64,000 nt of DNA from Hyphomonadaceae bacterium (GTDB taxonomy: Bacteria > Pseudomonadota > Alphaproteobacteria > Caulobacterales > Aquidulcibacteraceae), in the NCBI GenBank assembly GCA_016791425.1, contig JAEUMQ010000011.1, positions 16,088 through 80,087 of the forward strand, written 5' to 3'. Positions 34,945 through 43,276 of the stretch are shown here, in pieces. The notes under the pieces were generated by a model that was not told where the DNA came from, ran no database searches, and saw only the letters and a list, made by a program, of their open reading frames with translations. The first letter of the stretch is position 1, and each line of letters opens with the position of its first letter. The position numbers and the translations under genes were made by a program.

Positions 34945-35865
34945 TCAACGCGGCGCGATGATGGCGTCCCCGAACCCCAGCGCTGCAACCTGCCGGCGCG
35001 CCAGCTCCGCGCGCGCCCGGTCCGGCCACGGCCCGAGCCGCACCCGGTAGAGCTCGCTCGCGCCCACCCGGCGCGGCTCCACCACCACCTCGCCGTGCGA
35101 CCGCACCTGCGCGCGCACCCGCTCGGCGTTGGCCGGATCCGCGAACGCCCCGAGCTGCACCATGTAGCCGCCTCCCGCATAGGCGCGCGGCGCCTCATAG
35201 GCCTGCGGCGCGCCCCAGACCTGGGTCGGCGCGGCCCGCGGCGGGGGCGCCGCCGCAACCGGCATCGGCGTAGTGCGCTCAACGGGCGTCGTCCCTGGCG
35301 GCAGCAGGCTCGCCGGGCCGCCGGTTTCGGCGTTCTGCGCCAGCGCGGTTCCCCCGCCCGGCGCCGCCCCGACATAGCGAACCTCGACGCGCCCGCCCTG
35401 CCCGATCCCGAGCGTCTCGGCGGCCCTGGGGGAGAGCGCGATCTCGCCGTCGCGCCCGCCGCGGCGCTCGATCCGCACCAGCGCGAAGCGGCCATTGGCG
35501 GACACATCCACCACGCTCGGAATCGGCAAGGAGGCATGCGCGCCCGAAAGCCCGTTGAGCGAAGGATCGCGCACCGCCCGCAGCGTCTCCCGGTCCGAGG
35601 CGGCCGGCGTCCGTGCGGGCGTCTGGGCTTCGGCCGTGCGGGCAGGCTGCTCCGCCTCGTCCGCGTCGAGGTCCGCCTCGTCGGCGTCCTCGTCATCGAC
35701 CAGCGCGGCCCGGTCCCCCGAGGATGACCGGCGCAGGTCGAACGTGGGCCGCGCCGAACGCGCGTCGCCATAGCCATAGGCCGGCGCCTCGGCCGAGACG
35801 TCGCTCGCCGCTATGAGCCCGAGCACGCCCGCCAGGAGCGCCCACCGCATGAGAGAAAGCCGCAT
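34945..35865 (-). CDS. SPOR-domain protein with degenerate RlpA-like barrel
   Basis: A 306-residue secreted protein. Signal peptide to about 25 (SDVSA). A disordered acidic, Ala-rich segment (about 35-90) follows. Residues about 100-165 resemble the RlpA double-psi barrel (NGLSGAHASLPIPSVVDV, then LSPRAAETLGI), but the conserved catalytic Asp segment reads IERRGGRDGE instead of NDRGP. Residues 235-306 are a SPOR domain (GGYMVQLGAFADPANAERVR), which binds denuded glycan at division septa. RlpA of some species is a lytic transglycosylase; this copy has probably lost activity and may act as a septal binding protein. Confidence 0.8.
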   Translation of the reverse strand: MRLSLMRWALLAGVLGLIAASDVSAEAPAYGYGDARSARPTFDLRRSSSGDRAALVDDEDADEADLDADEAEQPARTAEAQTPARTPAASDRETLRAVRDPSLNGLSGAHASLPIPSVVDVSANGRFALVRIERRGGRDGEIALSPRAAETLGIGQGGRVEVRYVGAAPGGGTALAQNAETGGPASLLPPGTTPVERTTPMPVAAAPPPRAAPTQVWGAPQAYEAPRAYAGGGYMVQLGAFADPANAERVRAQVRSHGEVVVEPRRVGASELYRVRLGPWPDRARAELARRQVAALGFGDAIIAPR

Positions 35866-35958
35866 GCCGCCCTTGTACGGGGGCCGCCGTTGAAACGCCG
35901 TTAGGATTTACGGTTTCGCGACCATTCACCAACCCGCCGTTCATACCCGCGCTCGGTC

Positions 35959-37776
35959 CTAATGGACGGCCTGCTGCTCGTGCTGCGGCTGGGCTTGGCC
36001 CGCGCGGAGATAATCGATGATCTGGTGCGTTTCATGCGAGGTCAGGTGCGGCGGCGGCATGATCGTGCCGGGAAAGCGGTCTTGCGGATCTTGCAGGAAC
36101 GAAGACAGCAGCTCCGGCGTCCACACCTCGCGCTTTTCCGCCAGCGCGCGCGAATAGCTGAATCCCGGCGCCGCGCCGATGCGCCGGCCGATGAGGCCGT
36201 TGAGCGGCGGCCCGACGCGCGCAACCCCGTGCAGACTGTGGCACGCCTGGCAATGCGCCACATAGGCGTCCGAGCCCACGCTCGCGAGCGCGGTCGTCGT
36301 CGGCTCTCGTTCTTCCGGGACTGGCGCGGAGAGGCTCGACAGCCCATCGACGTGCAGCGGCGCGGCGTCTCCGCCATCGCGGCGCAGGAAGACCAGAAAG
36401 CCGTTGTCGGTGATGAGTGCGATGCGCCCGTCATGCAGGGAAATCATGTCGCGGATGCGCGCGCCGATCTCGATCGGCTCGGCATAGACCACCTCGTCCC
36501 CGTCCATCGCCAGCACGAAGAGCTTCTGCTGGCTGAGCGATCCCACGAGCAGACGGCGGCCCCAGTTCGGAAACTCGCGCACGTCCGGCTCCACGAGATT
36601 GGAGATCGCGATCGACGGCACGAACGCAAAGCGCGGGCGGACATAGCCGTCGTGCGCGCCGGGCGTCGGATTGGCCGGCCATTGCAGCGGCGGATGCGTG
36701 TATTGCGTGCCGTACGTGACGATCGGCCAGCCATAATTGGCGCCGTCGCGCATGAGGTTCAGCTCGTCGCCGCCCTGCGGCCCATGCTCGGTCTCCCAGA
36801 TGCGTCCGTCATGCGCCACGAGCAGACCCTCCGGATTGCGCAGCCCGCTCGCGAAGTGTCGCGCCCGTCCGGTCGAGAGCGAGATCGCGAGGAGTTTGCC
36901 GAGGTCGCTCTCGGGATCCATGCTGACGGCGGCGGGCTTGGTGTAGCCGTCGAAGGCGAAGTCTCCGACCGACAGCAGCAAGGTGTCGCGGTCAAGCAGA
37001 GCCAGCCTGCCCCCGCCCTGATAGCCGGCGATCCGCGGCGCCGCGTTGTGGTCGATCGGCACGCACGGATGCGCGACATAGACGTCGCTCCATGCGCCGG
37101 ACCGGTGCAGGCCCCCGTCCCGCGCCTCCAGCGCGATGCGGCTCACCACCACCTTGACGCAATCCTCGCCGAAACGCTGGTACGCGGCATAGAGATCGTA
37201 CCGCCCCGGCCCCGTCTCCACCGACAACAAGTCGGTGACGCGAAATGTCATGATCTCGAAATACGGATCATCCTCGAGCCCGCTGGCGCGCAGCCTGTCC
37301 AGGTTCATCGGCAGGTGCAGGTCGAGCGGGCGGATGTGGTTGTCCGCCGTCTCGTATCCGAACCGCCCGAGCCGCGATGTGAACACGATATCGTCGCCGA
37401 CTTCGGCGATCGCGGCGAGTGCCGGCGCCCCGTGCGGAGAAATCTCCACCCACGCCAGCTGCAATTCCTCCAGGCTTGTCTCGATGCTCCGCCAGGCGAC
37501 GATCTGGTCGGAGTTGGGCGGCGCCCGATCGAACAGCAGCGCAAGCCGGGCCCGCGCCTTGGAGAAGAGATCGTATCTGTCCGCGATATGCGCCATCGCG
37601 CCGCCCGCGAGCGTGAACGCCAGGCACGCCGCCGCGACGCAAGCGACAAAACCCCCACGCTCCCCGAGCGGCCGCGCCGCGAACCAGCGCGAGAACGCGC
37701 GCGCCCAGTCCAACGGCGCCCAACGCCCCTTTGCGCGGTCAGGCCGAACCGCCTTGTCGCCCCGTTCCATGTGCAT
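35959..37776 (-). CDS. PQQ-dependent sugar dehydrogenase-like domain fused to cytochrome c
   Basis: A 605-residue protein. A membrane helix near 43-63 anchors or exports it. Residues about 100-475 resemble soluble glucose/sorbosone dehydrogenase beta propellers (HFASGLRNPEGLLVAHDGRI, then ETEHGPQGGDELNLMRDG, NYGWPIVTYG). Residues about 500-595 are a class I cytochrome c with heme site CQACH and Met ligand in GTIMPPP. Electron flow from a sugar or alcohol through PQQ to heme and on to the respiratory chain is likely. Substrate is unknown. The region upstream marks the edge of the integrated element. Confidence 0.82.
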   Translation of the reverse strand: MHMERGDKAVRPDRAKGRWAPLDWARAFSRWFAARPLGERGGFVACVAAACLAFTLAGGAMAHIADRYDLFSKARARLALLFDRAPPNSDQIVAWRSIETSLEELQLAWVEISPHGAPALAAIAEVGDDIVFTSRLGRFGYETADNHIRPLDLHLPMNLDRLRASGLEDDPYFEIMTFRVTDLLSVETGPGRYDLYAAYQRFGEDCVKVVVSRIALEARDGGLHRSGAWSDVYVAHPCVPIDHNAAPRIAGYQGGGRLALLDRDTLLLSVGDFAFDGYTKPAAVSMDPESDLGKLLAISLSTGRARHFASGLRNPEGLLVAHDGRIWETEHGPQGGDELNLMRDGANYGWPIVTYGTQYTHPPLQWPANPTPGAHDGYVRPRFAFVPSIAISNLVEPDVREFPNWGRRLLVGSLSQQKLFVLAMDGDEVVYAEPIEIGARIRDMISLHDGRIALITDNGFLVFLRRDGGDAAPLHVDGLSSLSAPVPEEREPTTTALASVGSDAYVAHCQACHSLHGVARVGPPLNGLIGRRIGAAPGFSYSRALAEKREVWTPELLSSFLQDPQDRFPGTIMPPPHLTSHETHQIIDYLRAGQAQPQHEQQAVH

Positions 37777-37866
37777 CGACCTTTAGCCGGGCGCGGCCCG
37801 CGCTCAAGTGCGCGTTTCGTCGCCGCGCGGGCGCCCCCACGCCGCGCGCCATCGCAAAGCGTGACC

Positions 37867-37880
37867 TGGCGGATGGGGTG
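37867..37880 (+). repeat. Left attachment site core (attL candidate)
   Basis: TGGCGGATGGGGTG is identical to 48803-48816, the last 14 bases of the tRNA-Ser gene including its CCA end, and is in the same orientation. Flanking bases differ. Together with the integrase next to the tRNA this marks the far end of the element. Confidence 0.75.
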
Positions 37881-37931
37881 TCCTCCAGCGCGCCCTTGCA
37901 CACAAGGGTTGGGTTCCGGCGGCGAGGCTGT

Positions 37932-37950
37932 ACCCACGCTCCTACCCACG
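37932..37950 (+). repeat. Paired ACCCACG motifs, left end
   Basis: ACCCACG occurs at 37932-37938 and 37944-37950, twelve bases apart, about 50 bases inside the left repeat. A similar pair lies near the right end (48659-48676). These fit integrase arm-type sites. Confidence 0.45.
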
Positions 37951-38329
37951 GTCGCTCCGCTAACGTCGAAGGATCATGAGACACGGCCCTCTTCCAAGGG
38001 GCCCCGACGGGTGAAGCGCGGCAGCGGCGAAGGCATGCCGCGAGGGCCAGCGGGCGACATGACATCGGCACGCTGTCCGCGTCCACTGCTGGGGAGCGGC
38101 GAACGCGGAGGCGGCCGAGATGGGGTCGTCGCGGGTGTGCGAGACGCCGGGCGCGATCCAGGGGACTCGGGCCCAACGCCGCGTTCGCTCTCGGCGGACA
38201 GTGCGACTGGCTCCGACACGGCAGCGGGACGCCGAACGCCCTGTGTGGGAGCCAACAAAGGAATCGTGCCACCTTCAACAAGGCCCCCGGGCGCGCTACA
38301 TAGCCCCGTGAACAGAACAGGATCGGACA

Positions 38330-38959
38330 ATGCGCCCCGGCAGTAATCGCTTTGCTAGGCTCTTGGAAGCGAGCAGCGCCGAAATAGCGGACTCAATCAT
38401 TTTGGAGACACAAGACTTTGTTGTCGCGCCGACACTTGGCTCGATTGTTCCGGGCTGGTTTCTTATCATCCCAAGGAAGTTCGCGCCGACGTTTGCGGCC
38501 TGGCGCGAGCAGTCCGGTGTCAATCCACTGGATGTGGTGGAGCAGGCAGTGCGCAAGCTTGGGCGGACTTCCAACTCGCTGTGGTTCGAGCACGGGTCCG
38601 TGGCGACGGGAGCTTCCATCGGCTGTGGCGTCGATCACGCGCACCTGCATTTGCTCATCGATGCCCCGTTTGGATTTGATGACCTAGTTGCGGAGGTATC
38701 GACGTTCGATTTCGGTTGGCAACGCGAGACGTCTGTGACCGCGTATGAACGAGCGCCAACGGACGCTCCTTATTTGCTCGTTGGCGACCGCGGCAGCGGC
38801 CGAGCGTCGCTCGCCACAGGAGTCGAAGCGGCAGGATCGCAGTTTTTCCGCCGCGCAATAGCTCGTCTGGTGAACCGGCCCGACGAGTGGGATTATCGGC
38901 GCTATCCGATGTTAGAAAACGTTCGTTCGACGCTTGAACGCTATCACGTGGATGCTTGA
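38330..38959 (+). CDS. HIT-domain protein, first gene of the cargo operon
   Basis: A 209-residue protein. The N-terminal half follows the HIT fold (ETQDFVVAPTLGSIVPGWFL, then IIPRKFAPTF), and the histidine triad is HAHLHLL near 104-110, preceded by FEHG and GCGVD as in many HIT hydrolases. HIT enzymes cleave or transfer nucleotidyl groups through a His-AMP intermediate. The last 90 residues extend past a minimal HIT domain and resemble nothing I know. Base composition is less GC-rich than the host genes. Its stop overlaps the next gene. In an operon with a dikinase/MazG-like protein, a nucleotide-processing role is likely. Confidence 0.8.
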   Translation: MRPGSNRFARLLEASSAEIADSIILETQDFVVAPTLGSIVPGWFLIIPRKFAPTFAAWREQSGVNPLDVVEQAVRKLGRTSNSLWFEHGSVATGASIGCGVDHAHLHLLIDAPFGFDDLVAEVSTFDFGWQRETSVTAYERAPTDAPYLLVGDRGSGRASLATGVEAAGSQFFRRAIARLVNRPDEWDYRRYPMLENVRSTLERYHVDA

Positions 38960-39546
38960 CCACCGTGAGCGACACCGAACCGAAACACGGCGTCGACAAC
39001 GTCCGGCAGGAATTCGCGAAGCCACTTGGGGACGACTACACGGACGGACGGCCGCCAGGTGTCTGGCGGAGCAAATATGAAGCCGACGCCCGAAAGGAAA
39101 TAAACAGAGAGGCCAGATTTCTCGCACTGATCTGCGTGGCGGTCCTGGTGTCTTGCAGTGTCTCGTTGGCATGCGCCAACCACACCTGGCGCACGACACT
39201 GTTGGGCGTGCCGTTTGCAGTGGATTTTCGCCTGTTGGCGATCTTCTTTCTTGGATCGCTCGGCGGCGTGACGTTCTCAATCAAGTGGCTCATTCATTCG
39301 GTGGCTAAGTGCAAATGGCACCTGGATCGCCGATATTGGCGTCTATTTGTGCCGCTCCTTGGAGGTGTCTACGCGTGCGTGGTTCTCGCGCTTATGGACG
39401 CCGGTCTGGTCGGCGGACATCCAGCGTCGCCCCCACTGCCGACAAGCGCGGCGTTGGCATTTCTCGTGGGATACTTCTCGGATGGAGTGAGCGGACTCCT
39501 CTCGAACATCGCCGGGGCAGTGTTCGGTACACTTGAAAAGAAATGA
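38956..39546 (+). CDS. Four-helix membrane protein, second gene of the cargo operon
   Basis: About 196 residues. A soluble, charged N-terminal part of about 50 residues precedes four hydrophobic segments: ALICVAVLVSCSVSLAC, LLAIFFLGSLGGVTFSI, LFVPLLGGVYACVVLAL and ALAFLVGYFSDGVSGLL. The GYFSD signature near the last helix occurs in membrane modules of other accessory loci, but I can give no function. The start is a TTG at 38956 overlapping the HIT stop, or GTG at 38965; I cannot decide between them. Its stop overlaps the next ATG by four bases. A small membrane partner in a nucleotide-enzyme operon could be an effector or anchor. Confidence 0.75.
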   Translation: MTTVSDTEPKHGVDNVRQEFAKPLGDDYTDGRPPGVWRSKYEADARKEINREARFLALICVAVLVSCSVSLACANHTWRTTLLGVPFAVDFRLLAIFFLGSLGGVTFSIKWLIHSVAKCKWHLDRRYWRLFVPLLGGVYACVVLALMDAGLVGGHPASPPLPTSAALAFLVGYFSDGVSGLLSNIAGAVFGTLEKK

Positions 39547-41993
39547 GCGATCACGCGCGCTTCTCGACGGACGTGGCGCGCTTGACGTGGGCCGCCGTCA
39601 AACCCTTAGAGGCTGTCTATGGCCCGAAAGGCGCGCGCCTACTAGCTCTTCCCCGCCGCTGGACGCCCCCTTTTTTACTCGTTCCGGCTTCGGCGACACG
39701 CAGCAAAAAAAGCATTCAGAGCGTCATTGCAGACGATTGGGACAAGCTCTCAGAGCTAGCGTCGGAGACCGGACAGATCGCCGTGCGCTCAAGCGTCATA
39801 GGAGAAACAATTTGGGATCGCGGGACCTATGACACTGTGGTTTTGAAAGGTGGCGAGGCGTTCAAGAAGAAGTCCGTACTGGATGCCGTTCAGCGTGTTT
39901 GCCAGTCGGCGGTCGGAGAGAAAGTAGCGATTGTTCTTCAAAGCTATGTCGAACCCAAGAGCCGAGGCGAATTCGGCAATCTGCTGCGCGTATCTAAGAC
40001 ACGCGATCATTGGGAACTCAGTGCGACGAGCGCAGAAGGACTGTCCGCACGCACGCGATTTAATGCTCAGCGCGACCGTGCCGCGCGCGAAGATGTACCG
40101 ATCCGAATTCAATCAGGTGTGTCCCGGGAGCGTCTCTTCGCGTCCTTGGCGGCCTGGCTCAACAATGAGTTGCTGCGTGGCCACTCGCAGCGGGTTAGTT
40201 GCGAGTGGGTTACAGACAATCAGAACGTTTTCATCGTTCAGATAGACGACGAGGACGAAGACTTCTCGGGCACGAATCCTGACCAGATCAACATTGAGGC
40301 AGCGTATTCCCCGCAAGGGAGTGATGGGCGCTATTTCCGCGCCGCAGGCGCTGACGCTCGGTCAACGTGGGACAAGCTAACCGTACTCAACGAGCTTTGG
40401 CGGGAGGAGACGGCTGACAAGCCCATGCTCTTCTACGCGCCGTTCGAAGCGTTAACGTCTCAAGACACCGCAGGGATTGAGGCCGACTTTTCAAATTTGA
40501 TCGGTCCGGACGGAATAATCGTACGCACCAGCGTTCGCGCGGGCACGGAGAAAGAGCCAAATCTTCCGCGTACAGAGTGTCTGACGCCGGCGGCCGCAGC
40601 AGCTTGGTGTCTCGCAAGTCGGGAACAGTTGATTGCGCGAGGATATCAACCGGAAGCCCTTGCGTTTGTCGCCCACCGATTCATCGCTGCGCATGCGAGC
40701 GCCTGGGCGCGAGCGGAGCCCCGCGGCGCGACGGTGGAGATCAACGCACTTTGGGGCCTTCCAGACGCGCTGCAATTTTGCCCCTACGACATTTGGGACG
40801 TGCATCTGCCTACGCGCACCACCTGGGCTTATCCTGACTACAAATCCAACATGCTGATGTCAGCGGCTGGTGGAAGCTGGGAATACGTGCGGGTGAAGAA
40901 CGAGGTGGCTCGAAGCCTATGCGTCGGTCGAAAGGAGGCGCTAGACCTCGCGACGCGCACGCAGGAGGTGGCAAATCGACTTAACAAGGCGGTTCACGTC
41001 ATGTGGTTTGTCGGTTGCGTGCGTCCGGACGGAGGAGCGTTCAACGTACCGTGGTATTGGACGGAGGCTCACGCAGCTGAGCGAAACATCGACCGAACGG
41101 CATACGACGTTGTGGTGATCTCCGATCCCACGCAGCTAGCGGCCTTTAAAGCCTCACCGCCCGCCTCGAAACGCATGGCACTTGAGCTACGACCAACATC
41201 GTTGGACTTGATGCGGGACAATGAGTTCATTCGCAACGTCGGAGAGGCGGCGGTCGATGCGAAGGTTCCTGTGATCTTGGCGGGCTCAACGCTTGCCCAT
41301 GCGTACTTTGTTCTTCGCAAGACGGACGCAGCAGTTATTTCGACAGGCGAAAAAGACCATACTCGCCTACGCCGCAGCACAACGTTTGGAAAATTGGTGC
41401 GCGACAAAATTCCGGATCGGATCGCTAGTCGCCACGAGGCCGGCGTAACGCAGGAGGTTCCGCCCTCTCTGCAGCCCGGCTTCCTCACGGCCAAACTTAT
41501 CGAGGAAGCGCTTGAGGTTCGACTGGCTTCCACGAGCGCGGATCGCAAAACGGAACTAGCTGATGTCTTGGAGATCGTGCGCGCTCTCGCACAGCTGTCC
41601 GGGTTTGCGCTGGAGGATGTCATCGCGGCGGCGGCGGCAAAGCGAGAGAAGGCAGGCGGCTTTGAGAAGGGGCTCGTTCTACTTCAGACCGGAATCGCTG
41701 CGCGAGAGCGCGAATCCGGCGATGTCGAGCAGAATGTGTTACCGTCAGTCCCCCTTGACCGTGATCGTGACGCTCGCGAAGTCGAACAAATCCCCGTTCT
41801 CGGGCGCAGAGACCACGAAGGCAACCTAGAGATTCCGTTTTCGTTTTTTGGGTTCGCTGATATTGACGCGCCGCGCAGTTTCAACTTCCCAGAGTTTGGC
41901 CTCCGGCTCATGGTGAAGCTCAAGAACGATCGTATTGAACTCTCGCTAAGCCGCGACCCGGATCAGCTGGAGTTGCCGTTGGACTCGCTGTGA
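39543..41993 (+). CDS. Dikinase/PEP-synthase-like protein fused to a MazG-type pyrophosphohydrolase
   Basis: 816 residues, third gene of the cargo operon. Two stretches look like the nucleotide-binding motif of PEP synthase/pyruvate phosphate dikinase ATP-grasp domains: IAVRSSVIGETIWDRGTYDT near 79 and IIVRTSVRAGTEKE near 325. Near 582-595, AGSTLAHAYFVL resembles the swivelling phosphohistidine domain (usual GG-x-TSHA), with His586 as candidate phosphocarrier. Residues about 612-705 are a MazG/PRA-PH-like domain: KLVRDKIPDRIASR, then KLIEEALEVR and ELADVLEIVRAL with metal-binding acidic residues. A 110-residue C-terminal tail is unassigned. The MazG part is clear, the dikinase part is by motif only. 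I know of no described system with this combination. Confidence 0.75.
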   Translation: MSDHARFSTDVARLTWAAVKPLEAVYGPKGARLLALPRRWTPPFLLVPASATRSKKSIQSVIADDWDKLSELASETGQIAVRSSVIGETIWDRGTYDTVVLKGGEAFKKKSVLDAVQRVCQSAVGEKVAIVLQSYVEPKSRGEFGNLLRVSKTRDHWELSATSAEGLSARTRFNAQRDRAAREDVPIRIQSGVSRERLFASLAAWLNNELLRGHSQRVSCEWVTDNQNVFIVQIDDEDEDFSGTNPDQINIEAAYSPQGSDGRYFRAAGADARSTWDKLTVLNELWREETADKPMLFYAPFEALTSQDTAGIEADFSNLIGPDGIIVRTSVRAGTEKEPNLPRTECLTPAAAAAWCLASREQLIARGYQPEALAFVAHRFIAAHASAWARAEPRGATVEINALWGLPDALQFCPYDIWDVHLPTRTTWAYPDYKSNMLMSAAGGSWEYVRVKNEVARSLCVGRKEALDLATRTQEVANRLNKAVHVMWFVGCVRPDGGAFNVPWYWTEAHAAERNIDRTAYDVVVISDPTQLAAFKASPPASKRMALELRPTSLDLMRDNEFIRNVGEAAVDAKVPVILAGSTLAHAYFVLRKTDAAVISTGEKDHTRLRRSTTFGKLVRDKIPDRIASRHEAGVTQEVPPSLQPGFLTAKLIEEALEVRLASTSADRKTELADVLEIVRALAQLSGFALEDVIAAAAAKREKAGGFEKGLVLLQTGIAARERESGDVEQNVLPSVPLDRDRDAREVEQIPVLGRRDHEGNLEIPFSFFGFADIDAPRSFNFPEFGLRLMVKLKNDRIELSLSRDPDQLELPLDSL

Positions 41994-42745
41994 CCGCGTG
42001 AAAGCGAGCTGCGCGTGAACAAGGAGTCTTAGAAGTAGCGTTGAGCCCGCGGAGCGCCCGCCCACCGGAGCAGATTTGACGCACCTCCGCGCAAGCGTGG
42101 CGGCGCTCGTACCGACCAAACGCCCTTTTTGGCAAAGAATGTATGGCGTACTCAATGAGCTAGTGCACGCCTAGTGCCTTTTGCCCCGCAGGCCGTTGTC
42201 ATGTCCAGGTCCACAAATCGAAGTCTTGGATGACGCGTATATGTCGCTGTCGGTGAACTGTGCGGCTGGGTGAGTGTTCGGTGAGGCGCTCGGCTTTTTT
42301 GCAAATTTTGATTTCCAGTTCGCGGGCGAAGCTGCTCAGAGAAACGCGTCCGAAAACCGAACCATCCCCCCGGTACCCTGGCCACTTTCGCCGCGCTTAT
42401 TAGATCGTGCAGCGAACGGCCCTTGCGTGGCCCGTGACGGCGTTCGCCATCGCAACTGGGGCTGATGGCCCAAGGGCCCGCCAAACACGTGTAGCGCCAT
42501 CTCTCGCAGCTTTCCCGTTTTAGGACCCTCGCTCGAAACGACACGGCGTCGGAAGCGAACCACAAAAGCGCGCGGCGAAGACGAGCGCGGACACTACGGT
42601 CCTCACGTGGGTAGCAGCGTGGGTAAAAGGTTCTCAAGCGCATTTCACCGGAAGAACGCCTCAACCGATGGCGGATGACGTGTCCGCCTGGCACGTGGAT
42701 GCGCGCGTGATGATGCGACCTTCACGGCGCGTGCGTAGGCATCAT
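41994..42745. other. Non-coding stretch between cargo operon and terminase-like gene
   Basis: 752 bases without a supportable gene; the longest frame (42152-42694, minus) has an Arg-rich translation with no ribosome binding site. It lies between convergent transcription units and might hold terminators, a small RNA or a decayed gene. GC content is mixed, with AT-rich bases near 42290-42310. Confidence 0.5.
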
Positions 42746-43276
42746 TTATTTGACCGCCTGCGCCATCACGCGCGGCGAGCAGAGCGACGAGCGCGGGACC
42801 TCGACAAACTCCGCGTCGATAGCGTCGGGTTCATCAGCGTACTCGATGGCTTCGCCACGCTTCTTTCGTTCGAGCGCTTCGAGCAGCGCTTCCGCACTGT
42901 TATCAATGCGCAAGTCCATCGCACTTCGCGAGATCGTCACGATGCCGCCCTTCTCCAAGCATTCCTTCGCCGCCGCGAGGCGCGTGCTCTCGTTGCGAGC
43001 GTTCTGCGCAAGGTCGATGATGGTCTTGAAGGCGATGTTGCTGGCGGAGACAAAGCGCGCCTGTATCTCTTCCTTCAAACGCTTCTGAATGCGATCCGAG
43101 CCGAGCAGGATGGCGGCCGAGCGCTTCGCGTCCTCATCGTTCGTTGCGAGCCCTGCGCGCTTCGCGGCTTCGGGGCCATCTTCAGGACGGCCGCCAAGCT
43201 CCAGGTAGTGCGCGAGAAACGCAGCGTGCTGCGTGCGGGGATCGGTAAGCGTGCGGGGCATGACGGGCGCGATCAT
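42746..43276 (-). CDS. Terminase small subunit-like protein
   Basis: About 176 residues. The pattern AAKRAGLATNDEDAKRSAAI followed by LLGSDRIQKRLKEE is that of small terminase subunits: a helix-turn-helix recognising the packaging site, then a helical oligomerisation region. The C-terminal part is acidic. Two ATGs are possible (43276 and 43261). No large terminase subunit lies nearby. In satellites such a lone TerS redirects a helper phage's packaging motor to the satellite DNA. Family assignment is by pattern and is moderate. Confidence 0.6.
   Translation of the reverse strand: MIAPVMPRTLTDPRTQHAAFLAHYLELGGRPEDGPEAAKRAGLATNDEDAKRSAAILLGSDRIQKRLKEEIQARFVSASNIAFKTIIDLAQNARNESTRLAAAKECLEKGGIVTISRSAMDLRIDNSAEALLEALERKKRGEAIEYADEPDAIDAEFVEVPRSSLCSPRVMAQAVK

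Larger units (their letters stand above)
37777..38329. other. Intergenic stretch holding the left end of the integrated element
   Basis: No gene can be supported in these 553 bases; open frames here have Pro/Arg/Ser-rich, low-complexity translations. It contains the left attachment repeat (37867-37880) and a pair of ACCCACG motifs (37932-37950). A promoter for the operon starting at 38330 is expected in the last 100 bases. Confidence 0.6.

Noticed and set aside
37974..38330. A 118-residue frame on the minus strand at the left end of the element
   Set aside because: Pro/Ser/Arg-rich, no domain or binding site, and it starts on the same base as the HIT gene; more likely non-coding.
35962..38346. 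A 794-residue plus-strand frame antisense to the PQQ dehydrogenase
   Set aside because: Arg-rich shadow translation; the minus strand encodes the propeller and heme motifs.
42152..42694. A 180-residue minus-strand frame in the element gap
   Set aside because: Arg-rich translation, no ribosome binding site, no recognisable motif.
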